A model generated the notes under the pieces. The model did no database searches. It was not told the origin of the DNA and worked only from the letters and a program-made list of their open reading frames with translations. Positions 1 to 7,311 of a DNA stretch of 64,000 bases are shown here, one piece after another. A program made the translations under genes and the position numbers. The DNA is taken from the IMG/VR virus record IMGVR_UViG_3300043409_001491, positions 41,902-105,901 of that record, one strand, 5' to 3'. Each line of letters starts with the position of its first letter. Position 1 is the stretch's first letter. Origin of the DNA: a virus.

Positions 1-348
1 AAGCAAGATAGGCTACAGGCTGCAGTGGCAAGCGGTCTTCCAATTACTGGAATGATCTTGACTCCTTATAAGTGGTCAGCAACAAATGGTGCAACTTTTA
101 ACGGTACAGAATTTACTGGAGGAAGCCAATCTCCTGTTCCACAAGACAATGATTGGTCATCAGTTAATACATTTGGGTATATTTGTGATAATGTGATTAT
201 TGGTGCATTTATAACAAGCACTGGCACTGTAATGTGTAATCAATATAATGCAATATTTGATGATGAAACAACAATAATTAAAGTTCCAGAAAGCCAGACA
301 GCCAACATTGGCGATATCTGGGATGGCGAAAACATAATTAATAGATAG
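1..348 (+). CDS. Partial unknown phage protein (5' end outside window)
   Basis: The frame is open from the first base of the window (KQDRLQAAV...) and stops at TAG 346-348, so this is the C-terminal 115 residues of a gene that starts upstream. A GTG at 25 could be mistaken for the start, but there is no reason to prefer it. The segment is Asn/Thr/Gly-rich (for example GATFNGTEFTGG) with no transmembrane segment or catalytic motif I recognise. It sits 17 bp before a small Cys-rich gene and upstream of the glycan-modification cassette. Its composition is compatible with a small beta-rich virion or accessory protein, but no function can be assigned. Confidence 0.7.
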   Translation, partial: KQDRLQAAVASGLPITGMILTPYKWSATNGATFNGTEFTGGSQSPVPQDNDWSSVNTFGYICDNVIIGAFITSTGTVMCNQYNAIFDDETTIIKVPESQTANIGDIWDGENIINR

Positions 349-365
349 TAAAAGTGGGGGTAGAT

Positions 366-593
366 ATGTCAAAGTGGGAAGAATGGAAAGAAAGTCTTGG
401 GGAAACAAGACCTTGGCATTTATTAGATCATAGCAAGTTGGTAGACGACAAGTCTATATCTGATGCTAGACTAAACATATGTAAAACATGTCCAGAGTTA
501 ATTAAACTTACAACAACATGTAAAAAATGTGGATGCTTTATGGCAGCAAAAACAAAACTACAAGGGGCAGCATGTCCAATAGGGAAATGGTAA
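366..593 (+). CDS. Small Cys-rich putative zinc-binding protein
   Basis: A 75-residue protein. The cysteines are arranged as CKTCPEL, then CKKCGCF, then a C-terminal ACPIGKW, so three clusters could bind zinc. The same layout, ending in CPIGKW, is familiar from small uncharacterised proteins of marine and freshwater phages (DUF6171-like, from memory). The ATG at 366 is preferred over the in-frame GTG at 354 because the G-run at 356-360 then lies just upstream as a ribosome-binding site. It is followed after 10 bp by the first oxygenase, so it is probably cotranscribed with the modification cassette. The function is unknown; a structural zinc ribbon is likely. Confidence 0.75.
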   Translation: MSKWEEWKESLGETRPWHLLDHSKLVDDKSISDARLNICKTCPELIKLTTTCKKCGCFMAAKTKLQGAACPIGKW

Positions 594-603
594 AGGGGCC
601 AAA

Positions 604-1203
604 ATGATAAAAGAAGAAATAGCACCAGGAATAGCCGTATATAGCGATGTAATTCCAAATAGTAATACACTATATCAAGACATTGAAGAAGGAATGGCTT
701 CTGCGGGACTAAAATGGAATGAAGCAAGTGTTAAAGAATCAACAGATCCAATGGTAAACAAAAATACAAGAGACACAAGTACTTTTGGAGTTCAATATGC
801 AGGACAAATAAAAGATCTAACAACAACAGATCCAAGAGAAGTTTTTGGCTTAAGCCTAAATAATATCTTCTTTGAGCATTTTGACCCAGTAGAAAAAGAC
901 TACATGGCAACATATGGAATAGGCTCAGACTGGCATGATGTTTACGGAATTTTAAAATATGGAGCAGGCCAGCAATTTACTAACCACATTGATGACCATC
1001 CAAGTTATCACAGACGAGTATCTACTGTCTACTATTTAAATGATAACTACACGGGTGGAGAAATTAACTTTCCTCGTTTTGGAATTACCTTTAAACCAAA
1101 GGCTAATCAAATGATTGTGTTTCCTTCAACATATGTTTATAATCACTCAGTGTCTCCAGTTATTGAAGGTGAAAGATATGCCGTAGTTAGTTGGTTACGA
1201 TGA
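604..1203 (+). CDS. 2-oxoglutarate/Fe(II)-dependent oxygenase, prolyl-4-hydroxylase type
   Basis: A 199-residue protein with the complete facial triad of the P4H-type double-stranded beta-helix: His128 and Asp130 in TNHIDDHP, His181 in YNHSVSP, and Arg191 in GERYAVVSW as the 2-oxoglutarate ligand. Family members use O2 and 2-oxoglutarate to hydroxylate a substrate, often a prolyl residue in a protein, and related enzymes are common in T4-like cyanophages. The substrate cannot be read from sequence. Its stop overlaps the start of a second oxygenase by 4 bp (ATGA), so the two are translationally coupled. Glycosyltransferases and a GDP-sugar epimerase follow in the same run, which suggests that hydroxylation prepares acceptor sites on a protein or glycan. 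Confidence 0.85.
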   Translation: MIKEEIAPGIAVYSDVIPNSNTLYQDIEEGMASAGLKWNEASVKESTDPMVNKNTRDTSTFGVQYAGQIKDLTTTDPREVFGLSLNNIFFEHFDPVEKDYMATYGIGSDWHDVYGILKYGAGQQFTNHIDDHPSYHRRVSTVYYLNDNYTGGEINFPRFGITFKPKANQMIVFPSTYVYNHSVSPVIEGERYAVVSWLR

Positions 1204-1760
1204 AAGAGCCATTGCTAGTTAATGATGTTTTAAGTCCAGAAGACTATGCAATTCTTACTAGTGCCGTTTCAAATCCAAAATCTTTTGAATATCAAGAAGG
1301 TTTTTCAAGATATGTTGTTGCAGATAATAATCTTGCAATACTGGCAGAACTTGCAAATAAATTAATTCCTACCGCAAGAGAAGCATTTGGAAGCGATACT
1401 TTACTTCCAACATATACATTATTTGCACACTATGAAGGACAGAACCCTGCTCCAAGTCTTTATAAGCACAAGGATGATAATGCTTGCACATACACTTTAG
1501 ACATGTGTGTTTATCAGAATGAGTCTTGGGATCTGTTTGTTGAAGATAAGGCTTACACGCTTTATCCTAATCAAGCCCTTGCATACTATGGTAATGATCA
1601 GATGCACTGGAGAGAAGAATTTCCTAATCCAGAAACAAATCATGTTGCAATGGTCTTTTTTCATTTTGCAGAACCAGACCACTGGTACTTTACAGAAGGT
1701 CCAGAGTATCTTCACACTCATATTCGTGCAAATAAAGATTCTATGGCTAAAGTCATGTAA
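1200..1760 (+). CDS. Second, divergent 2OG-Fe(II) oxygenase-like protein
   Basis: A 186-residue protein. A plausible metal triad is His90 and Asp92 in LYKHKDDN with His136 in QMHWREE, spaced as in 2OG-Fe(II) dioxygenases. The usual distal Arg is not obvious near NHVAMVFFHF, so the co-substrate site is less certain than in the preceding gene. Tyr- and Trp-rich strands (WYFTEGPEYLH) fit a beta-helix fold. The ATG at 1200 overlaps the previous stop by 4 bp; the upstream in-frame TTG at 1191 is less likely. Its own stop overlaps the next ATG by one base. It may hydroxylate a different position or substrate from its neighbour, or act as a partner subunit. Confidence 0.65.
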   Translation: MKEPLLVNDVLSPEDYAILTSAVSNPKSFEYQEGFSRYVVADNNLAILAELANKLIPTAREAFGSDTLLPTYTLFAHYEGQNPAPSLYKHKDDNACTYTLDMCVYQNESWDLFVEDKAYTLYPNQALAYYGNDQMHWREEFPNPETNHVAMVFFHFAEPDHWYFTEGPEYLHTHIRANKDSMAKVM

Positions 1761-2779
1761 TGAAACCTATCTTTTTTAAACTTTGGAATGCTGGATTGTT
1801 TAACCAAGTGCTAAGTTTAGAGTTAGCAGCAGGGCTTGCTCACGAAACTAAAAAACCAATAATAGTTCATTTTTTTTGTCATGATCCAAATAGAAAAATA
1901 TATATCTCTACACCAAGTATACATTTTAATGATCAAAGAAATAATTTTACAGATCGCTCTTTTAAAAATAACCCTCACCTTTTAGACTTGTTTGATGTTA
2001 GTGCAGATCTAATTATTGTTAATGAAAAAATAGATTCATTTAAACAAGAAGAATTTGTTATAGATGAATTAGCAACTAAATATTATTATAGCAAAGAAAA
2101 AGAAATATCTGATGATGAATTATTGTTTGCAGAAGGCAGAGAAAGACTTACTTTTAATAAAAATATACATTTAAAAGGTACTTTAGGAGTCTATTCAAGA
2201 TTTTTTTATAATAGAAGTCCTGAGTTAAATGAAGTTTTGTCTTCAGTTAAGCCTAAGCAGATCTATCGGGATTTGGCTAAAAAAATATCAGAATCTCTTG
2301 GTAATTTCCAAGGAATGCATTTAAGGTTGTCAGATCATCTTGTAAGCACAGACTATCACAAAGAAGAAATAGTCAATGAATGGATAACAAAATATGAAAA
2401 TAATGGTATTCCTATTGTTTTATCTACAGATGAACCAAGTCACCGATTAGTAAATAAAAATAAGCATAGGTTTATTTTATTGGATGAATACATAGTCAAT
2501 AATTTTAAAGATGATTTTATGTCTTTGCCGTTTCAGGATGAGGTAGTTTTTGGCCTTATTTGTAATTTAGTTTTACATGACTCAGTAAATTTTGTAGGAA
2601 AATCAGGAACTACTTACACATCATATATTCACAGAAACAGGAATCAAAAAAATATTGAAACTTGGGATTTCTTTGATAATCCACCAAAAGCAGAAGGTCT
2701 TCCATATTCTTGGAATAATTATCCTAGACCAAATGATCAAAAAATGTGGTGGAGAGAGTGGCCAGAATCAAAATGCTAA
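1760..2779 (+). CDS. Fucosyltransferase-like glycosyltransferase (GT-B, HLR motif)
   Basis: A 339-residue protein that begins MKPIFFKLWNAGLFNQ, the N-terminal strand/turn seen in fucosyltransferase-like GT-B enzymes that bind an acceptor near the Asn. A central FQGMHLRLSDH resembles the His-x-Arg nucleotide-sugar-binding motif of O-fucosyltransferases and GT11 enzymes, and the C-terminal VGKSGTTYTSYIHRNR resembles the family's donor-binding Ser/Thr segment. These enzymes usually transfer L-fucose or a related sugar from a GDP donor. The epimerase two genes downstream would make GDP-L-galactose, a close analogue of GDP-L-fucose. TAATG coupling to the preceding oxygenase and a 7-bp overlap with the next transferase place it in one operon. 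Confidence 0.65.
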   Translation: MKPIFFKLWNAGLFNQVLSLELAAGLAHETKKPIIVHFFCHDPNRKIYISTPSIHFNDQRNNFTDRSFKNNPHLLDLFDVSADLIIVNEKIDSFKQEEFVIDELATKYYYSKEKEISDDELLFAEGRERLTFNKNIHLKGTLGVYSRFFYNRSPELNEVLSSVKPKQIYRDLAKKISESLGNFQGMHLRLSDHLVSTDYHKEEIVNEWITKYENNGIPIVLSTDEPSHRLVNKNKHRFILLDEYIVNNFKDDFMSLPFQDEVVFGLICNLVLHDSVNFVGKSGTTYTSYIHRNRNQKNIETWDFFDNPPKAEGLPYSWNNYPRPNDQKMWWREWPESKC

Positions 2780-3717
2780 GAAACAAAGTAATTATAAATG
2801 CCTGGACAGGAATGTTTGGAATTAGAATGCACGAATATGCATTTGCTAAAACTTATGCACACAAAAACAATATGGACCTTGAATTATTGTCAAACTGGGA
2901 AGGTTCTGTTATGTTTAAAAATGCAACAGAGTCCTTGATAGAGTTTCCAGAGTTACAAGAATATTTAAAAAATGGCGGAAGACCATTAGAAGAAAGAAAT
3001 AATGAAACATTAAAGTATTATCCAGGATCAATATACTGGAACGGTAATTGGCATCCAGAAGATCCGTATAAAAATAATAACTGCTCGATTGTTACTAATG
3101 ACACCAACGCATATCAGGAGTCTATATTTGACCAAATGGAACTTTCCTATATAAAACATATTTTTGAGTTAAGCGATTTAATAAAAGAATCAGAAGTTTA
3201 CAAGCATTGGGAATCAAAAGCAGGAACATACGATGTTGCTCATCTTCGTAGAGGAGATATTGCAGATATTAATTATAATCTTAATAATGAACAAGGCTAT
3301 TCTGTGGTATCAAAAGATTCTTATTTTTCTGCTTTTGAAAAGTTTGGGTATGACAAAGATAAAATTGAATGGATATCAAATGATCATACTAAGAAGTGGC
3401 ATCAAGATAGACCAGACATGATCTTTTTGCCATGGTCTTATCCACAGGGTGCTCAGTTTGATGAAAAACTAGGCTTTGATTTTCTTGATGATTGGTTAAA
3501 GATGTATTTTGCTAGAACAATATTTAGAGGAAATAGCAGTTTTTCTTTCTGGGCAGGACTACTGTCTCCAACAGCAAAGGTTTATTCTCCAGTAGTTGAT
3601 AAACAACTAATCTATGGCCGTGATGGTTTAACAGAAGAATTATTCTTAGATTTTACTGAGGGCAATGAAAATCATTGGATGTATTCTGGCACAGATAGAA
3701 AGATAAGGATAAGATAA
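2773..3717 (+). CDS. GT11-like fucosyltransferase family protein
   Basis: A 314-residue protein. It shows the GT11 (alpha-1,2-fucosyltransferase) donor motif as AHLRRGD, and later FRGNSSFSFWAGLLS, the family's C-terminal 'S-FS-WA-LLS' block. The N-terminus INAWTGMFGIRMHEYAFAKTYA matches the usual 'GLGNQ...YA-A' opening but with the GNQ altered. I use ATG 2773, which overlaps the previous gene by 7 bp; the in-frame GTG at 2746 would give a long overlap. The likely donor is a GDP-L-sugar. One base separates it from the epimerase start, so donor supply and transfer are coexpressed. The acceptor is unknown. Confidence 0.7.
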   Translation: MLRNKVIINAWTGMFGIRMHEYAFAKTYAHKNNMDLELLSNWEGSVMFKNATESLIEFPELQEYLKNGGRPLEERNNETLKYYPGSIYWNGNWHPEDPYKNNNCSIVTNDTNAYQESIFDQMELSYIKHIFELSDLIKESEVYKHWESKAGTYDVAHLRRGDIADINYNLNNEQGYSVVSKDSYFSAFEKFGYDKDKIEWISNDHTKKWHQDRPDMIFLPWSYPQGAQFDEKLGFDFLDDWLKMYFARTIFRGNSSFSFWAGLLSPTAKVYSPVVDKQLIYGRDGLTEELFLDFTEGNENHWMYSGTDRKIRIR

Positions 3718-3718
3718 A

Positions 3719-4741
3719 ATGAAAACAGCACTAGTTTTAGGAGCAGGAGGCTTCATAGGAAGCCATATGGTAAATAGGCTTAAGTCAGAAGGATATTGGG
3801 TTAGAGGTGTTGACTTAAAACATCCTGATTTTTCTAATACACAGGCAGACGAATTTATTGAGAGAGATCTATCTGTATATGAAAATGTTGAAAAAGTTAT
3901 TAAGTTTAAAGGATATCAAGGAAACTTTTACCACGAGATTCCATATCGTTCCATAGATTCATTTGATGAAATATATCAGTTCGCTGCAGATATGGGTGGA
4001 GCAGGATATATTTTTACTGGTTTAAATGATTCTCAGATTATGGAAAACTCTGCTCTAATAAACCTTAATCTTTTAAGAGCACAGTCAAGACTTAATGAAA
4101 AATATGATATAAACAAAACCAAAATATTCTATTCAAGTTCTGCCTGCATGTATCCTGACTATAAGCAGTTAGATGTTAACAATCCTGGATTGAAAGAGTC
4201 TGATGCATACCCTGCAGATCCTGACAGCGAGTATGGCTGGGAAAAACTCTTTAGCGAAAGAATGTTCTTAGCATTTAACAGAAACAATAAGATTCCTGTA
4301 GCAATTGCCAGATACCATAATATTTATGGACCAGAAGGAACTTGGGACGGTGGAAAAGAAAAGGCTCCTGCTGCAATGTGTAGAAAAGTTATACAAGCAG
4401 ATGGTTTTATAGAAATTTGGGGGGACGGAGAACAAACCCGCTCATTCCTATATATAGACGAATGCATAGAAGCAACAAGAAGACTTATGGAGTCAGACTT
4501 TACTGGACCTGTTAATATTGGATCTGAGGAAATGGTTACTATCAATCAGTTGGTAGACATTGCTTGTAGTATTGAAGGCAAGGTTTTAAGCAAGATGCCT
4601 ATTCCTGGACCTTTAGGAGTTAGAGGCAGAAACTCTAATAACGATTTGGTTAGAGAAAAGTTAGACTGGGACTATTCAATGTCTCTTAAGGATGGAATTC
4701 AAAAAACTTATGATTGGATTAAAAATCAAATAAATGAATAA
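3719..4741 (+). CDS. GDP-mannose 3,5-epimerase
   Basis: A 340-residue extended short-chain dehydrogenase. It has the Rossmann loop GAGGFIGSH (residues 8-16), ADMGGAGYI, active-site SSSACMYP with Cys143, the YxxxK pair Tyr172/Lys176, and GGKEKAPAA with Lys215. These positions match the catalytic Cys145, Tyr174, Lys178 and Lys217 of Arabidopsis GDP-mannose 3,5-epimerase with a constant offset of two, and the C-terminal GPLGVRGRNS block is diagnostic. The enzyme converts GDP-D-mannose to GDP-L-galactose (and GDP-L-gulose). I see no reductase or dehydratase of the GDP-fucose route, so L-galactose is the predicted product. Transferases with GDP-sugar motifs flank it on both sides; the next one overlaps by 8 bp. 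Confidence 0.9.
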   Translation: MKTALVLGAGGFIGSHMVNRLKSEGYWVRGVDLKHPDFSNTQADEFIERDLSVYENVEKVIKFKGYQGNFYHEIPYRSIDSFDEIYQFAADMGGAGYIFTGLNDSQIMENSALINLNLLRAQSRLNEKYDINKTKIFYSSSACMYPDYKQLDVNNPGLKESDAYPADPDSEYGWEKLFSERMFLAFNRNNKIPVAIARYHNIYGPEGTWDGGKEKAPAAMCRKVIQADGFIEIWGDGEQTRSFLYIDECIEATRRLMESDFTGPVNIGSEEMVTINQLVDIACSIEGKVLSKMPIPGPLGVRGRNSNNDLVREKLDWDYSMSLKDGIQKTYDWIKNQINE

Positions 4742-5570
4742 AACTGAAGTTGTAAAAGAATGTTTTATGCCAGATGGAATTGGCGCACAACTTTGGAGAA
4801 AAATTTATGTAATGTCATATGCAAAATATTATAATCTATTGTTTGAAGACACACCAATTACAGATTTTTTAATTCATGAATCTGATAAAGTTTACAGCGA
4901 AGAGGAAAAAATTAAATTTATTGACAAGTTTAATACAATATTAAAAAATCCTTGGAAAGGTATAGATTTTTCTAATAAGGATCATTTTTTTCTTTCTGAA
5001 AAGGTAGGCTTGGGCTATTCTAACCTATATGGACACGCAGGGCTAATAAACCCCCCACATCCATTTTTAGAAGTTGCAAAAGAGTTTAGCACTATAGAAA
5101 AAACTGAAAATAATGTAATTATTCATATACGAAGAGGAAACGTGATTCCAGAAAACCCCAGGTGGGTAGAAGAATCTGTCTATATTGATATGTTACAACT
5201 TTTGCCACATTTTTTAAACAAGTTAAAAATTGTACCAGACAGAGTAATAATTTTTACAGATGCTTCAGATACAAATAAAAGATATAAACCCATAAATCAA
5301 ACCCAATTAGATAAATGGCAACAGGGGCATTTGTATAAAGACGAAAACGATTCTTTTGAAACTACTTCTATAAATTTTGAATTATTTAGAAATTCGTATC
5401 CAGGTATTGAGATTTTAAATAATTTAGATACTTATACGGCTTTTAATATGATGGTTATGGCAAAAGTGCTAATAACATCAAAATCTGCATTTAGCCAGGC
5501 TGCTGGATTGCTATCAAAAAACACTGTTGTGCCAATTGATAACTATGACAGTTGTTTTAAAAATATATAA
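4734..5570 (+). CDS. GT11-like glycosyltransferase, last gene of glycan cassette
   Basis: A 278-residue protein, a third fucosyltransferase-like enzyme. The donor motif reads VIIHIRRGNV (a GT11-type HxRRG) and the C-terminal block is LITSKSAFSQAAGLLS. The N-terminal MPDGIGAQLWRKIYVMSYAKYY corresponds to the GxGxQ...YA region. The start at 4734 overlaps the epimerase stop by 8 bp. A strong bidirectional hairpin terminator follows directly. It could extend the glycan begun by the two upstream transferases or serve another acceptor. The family is assigned with moderate certainty; donor and linkage are not known. Confidence 0.68.
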   Translation: MNKTEVVKECFMPDGIGAQLWRKIYVMSYAKYYNLLFEDTPITDFLIHESDKVYSEEEKIKFIDKFNTILKNPWKGIDFSNKDHFFLSEKVGLGYSNLYGHAGLINPPHPFLEVAKEFSTIEKTENNVIIHIRRGNVIPENPRWVEESVYIDMLQLLPHFLNKLKIVPDRVIIFTDASDTNKRYKPINQTQLDKWQQGHLYKDENDSFETTSINFELFRNSYPGIEILNNLDTYTAFNMMVMAKVLITSKSAFSQAAGLLSKNTVVPIDNYDSCFKNI

Positions 5571-5606
5571 AAAATACCCCCAAGGATTTCTCCAAAGGGG
5601 TATTTT
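5571..5606. terminator. Bidirectional intrinsic terminator
   Basis: A perfect 10-bp stem, AAAATACCCC (5571-5580) pairing with GGGGTATTTT (5597-5606), with a 16-nt loop. The A-tract/T-tract flanks make it work on both strands. It lies between the convergent ends of the last glycosyltransferase and the minus-strand lysozyme gene. Confidence 0.88.
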
Positions 5607-5617
5607 ATTACCTAAAA

Positions 5618-6163
5618 TTACTTAGGAAATTTGCTCATCCACATTCTGGTCTTAGGCGTAATGCCTTTCCAAGAAGACCAGTCGTTTCCACCATTGGACA
5701 TGTAGTATGCAATCTCCGCATTTTTGACGGGATTGAATAGTTCAGCGTTAGAGTCAAGATCAAACTTATCTCGTCTATCTGGACCCAGTGTATCAATCAT
5801 ATTAATTTGGAACATCCCGTAGGAGGAGTCCCCAGTCTTATGGTTTCCGTTAAATGCTAAGGGACGACCATTAGATTCTTTCTTAGCAATAGCCCATGCT
5901 ACTACTAAGTCGTTGCCTTTGAATCCCACCAAAGAAAGCAACTTCTTTAATTCAATATCTGTAAGATTTGTTTTGTTTTCATAACGTTCTAACATTTTTG
6001 CTTTAGAAACAACAAAAGCCACCTTGTGGGTGGCAGCAGAGTTTTCAGCGTGTTTAGTTAGTAAGTTGTTTTCCGTAGTTGATGCATTGGCAAAGTTGCT
6101 AAAGGGTGCTACAACTCCGACCATTGCGAGGATTCCAATCCAAGCCTTCTTGTCTCTTCTCAT
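5618..6163 (-). CDS. Secreted lysozyme/lytic transglycosylase-like muralytic enzyme
   Basis: A 181-residue protein and the only convincing minus-strand gene. The signal peptide has MRRDKK as n-region, a hydrophobic core, and AxA at Ala25-Ala27 before Ser28. The catalytic core resembles SLT/goose-lysozyme folds: Glu96 in AIAKKESNGRP, then GDSSYGMFQIN at 111-121, and a C-terminal NAEIAYYMSNGGNDWSSW helix/Trp motif that recalls actinobacterial transglycosylase-like domains. It would cleave peptidoglycan glycan strands outside the membrane. The AGGAGG at 6168-6173 (minus strand) fits the ATG at 6163. It has its own promoter and shares a terminator with the glycan cassette. It is probably the lysis enzyme, exported by Sec; a role in entry is the alternative. 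No clear holin is adjacent. Confidence 0.8.
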   Translation of the reverse strand: MRRDKKAWIGILAMVGVVAPFSNFANASTTENNLLTKHAENSAATHKVAFVVSKAKMLERYENKTNLTDIELKKLLSLVGFKGNDLVVAWAIAKKESNGRPLAFNGNHKTGDSSYGMFQINMIDTLGPDRRDKFDLDSNAELFNPVKNAEIAYYMSNGGNDWSSWKGITPKTRMWMSKFPK

Positions 6164-6186
6164 AATAGTAACCTCCTAGAGAACAA

Positions 6187-6206
6187 ATGCTACCTGTTGG
6201 TAGCAT
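6187..6206 (-). other. Inverted repeat in the leader of the lysozyme gene
   Basis: ATGCTACC and GGTAGCAT form an 8-bp perfect inverted repeat with a 4-nt loop. It lies between the minus-strand -10 box and the ribosome-binding site, so it would be in the 5' leader or near +1. It could be an operator or an mRNA hairpin. Confidence 0.5.
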
Positions 6207-6212
6207 GTATTA

Positions 6213-6242
6213 ATTATAACACGAATTTGCCATCAAAGTCAA
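6213..6242 (-). promoter_or_regulatory. Promoter for the lysozyme gene
   Basis: On the minus strand, TTGACT (6242-6237), an 18-bp spacer and TATAAT (6218-6213) form a near-consensus sigma70-type promoter about 50 bp upstream of the start codon. Confidence 0.8.
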
Positions 6243-6288
6243 ACTTTAGATAACATTTTGGTAAACTTTTAGTTTTTACGGGGGAAAG

Positions 6289-6297
6289 TGGTATAAT
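6289..6297 (+). promoter_or_regulatory. Extended -10 promoter almost abutting the ATG at 6308
   Basis: TGGTATAAT ends 10 nt before the start codon, which leaves a leader of only a few nucleotides and no room for a ribosome-binding site. The -35 region is weak. Confidence 0.75.
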
Positions 6298-6307
6298 AAT
6301 AAGTACT

Positions 6308-6835
6308 ATGGCTACTGGTGCAACTACAACTTATGATCTTCCTTATCCCGTTTTAAGTGACCCTGTAAATGTCCACGAGGATATTCAATCACTTGCAGAA
6401 CGCATAGAAGATGTTATTTCAAACATTGGACTTCCTTTTATTTCACTAGAAGTTAGAAATATAACTGTATCAACAATTGCAAAAGGAACACCAGTTTATA
6501 TTTCAGGGTATACATCAAAACCAACAGTTGCAAAATGTGATTCAAATGACCTAACAACATTTCCAGTAGTTGGAATAACACAAGCAGCAATGACAAGTAA
6601 TTCTGATGGTGTAATAATTATCTCTGGCGTATTTGAAAATATAAATACTGCATCCTACACTGCTGGAGATATACTTTATGTTGCTGATGGTGGAGGTTTG
6701 ACAGATACAGTTCCTACTGATGGATCAGGTGCTGTAGCAGTGGTTGCTAAATCAAATGCCTCAACTGGTGTTATTATTGTTGGACAGCCAAAAGGTAATG
6801 GATCTTGGGGGGCATTGAAAAATGGACTTGCTTAA
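6308..6835 (+). CDS. Virion decoration/fibre-associated protein (inferred)
   Basis: A 175-residue, Gly/Ser/Thr/Val-rich protein. The N-terminus carries DLPYPVLSDPVNVHEDIQSLAERIED, a short helical segment of the kind found at the start of phage fibre and appendage proteins. The rest (KGTPVYISGYTSKPTV, YTAGDILYVADGGGLTDT) looks like the beta-roll decoration domain found in phage structural proteins. It has no Cys cluster or enzymatic motif. It is first in the fibre region, directly behind an extended -10 box, and is probably translated from a leaderless or near-leaderless mRNA. The role is inferred from composition and position. Confidence 0.6.
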   Translation: MATGATTTYDLPYPVLSDPVNVHEDIQSLAERIEDVISNIGLPFISLEVRNITVSTIAKGTPVYISGYTSKPTVAKCDSNDLTTFPVVGITQAAMTSNSDGVIIISGVFENINTASYTAGDILYVADGGGLTDTVPTDGSGAVAVVAKSNASTGVIIVGQPKGNGSWGALKNGLA

Positions 6836-6844
6836 TGGTATAAT
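6815..6844 (+). promoter_or_regulatory. Promoter giving a leaderless mRNA for the gene at 6851
   Basis: TTGAAA (6815-6820), an 18-bp spacer ending TGG, and TATAAT (6839-6844). The ATG at 6851 lies exactly where +1 is expected, so the transcript should start at the start codon. Confidence 0.8.
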
Positions 6845-6850
6845 TTAACA

Positions 6851-7309
6851 ATGGCCGTATATAGAAACCCTAATGAAACCCCCCTAGAAGGAGTAACTGC
6901 TCCATCTACCTATAACATTGGAAATAAACCTCCACTTGTTAACTGGACCGTTGTAATTGGAGATAGTGCTTCTTTTAGAATTTATGTTGAAGATGATCTT
7001 GGAAATGAATTAGATTATACATTCCCTGTTAGTGGTGACGATGCTGGTTGGGATATTTCTGGAGAGTTTAGACGATACTCTGATAATACTGGAGATGATC
7101 TGTTGTTTACGATTTATCCAAATCAAGTACCAGGGCTTGATGAGCCTGGAGAGTTTACAGTTACAGTATCACCTGCACAGTCTAAGATTTTAAGAACAGG
7201 CGATGTCTTTGATATTCAATTAAGAGATGGTGCCACTCGTGTTTGGACTGTTTGTCAGGGTGAGATGACTATGATTGGCGAAGTCACAGAGCAAGATACA
7301 GTAAGTTAA
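6851..7309 (+). CDS. Baseplate/fibre-associated Ig-like protein (inferred)
   Basis: A 152-residue protein. The segment VVIGDSASFRIYVEDDLGNELDYTF, followed by ISGEFRR and later FDIQLRDGATRVWTV, has the strand pattern of BppU-N-like domains, which describe material 'added' to baseplates in other siphophages. That comparison rests on pattern, not on a search. It has no signal peptide or catalytic motif. Its ATG sits 6 nt after a TATAAT box with a TTGAAA -35, so the mRNA is predicted to be leaderless. It lies among fibre genes and is followed after 2 bp by another small virion-type gene. Confidence 0.55.
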   Translation: MAVYRNPNETPLEGVTAPSTYNIGNKPPLVNWTVVIGDSASFRIYVEDDLGNELDYTFPVSGDDAGWDISGEFRRYSDNTGDDLLFTIYPNQVPGLDEPGEFTVTVSPAQSKILRTGDVFDIQLRDGATRVWTVCQGEMTMIGEVTEQDTVS

Positions 7310-7311
7310 TT

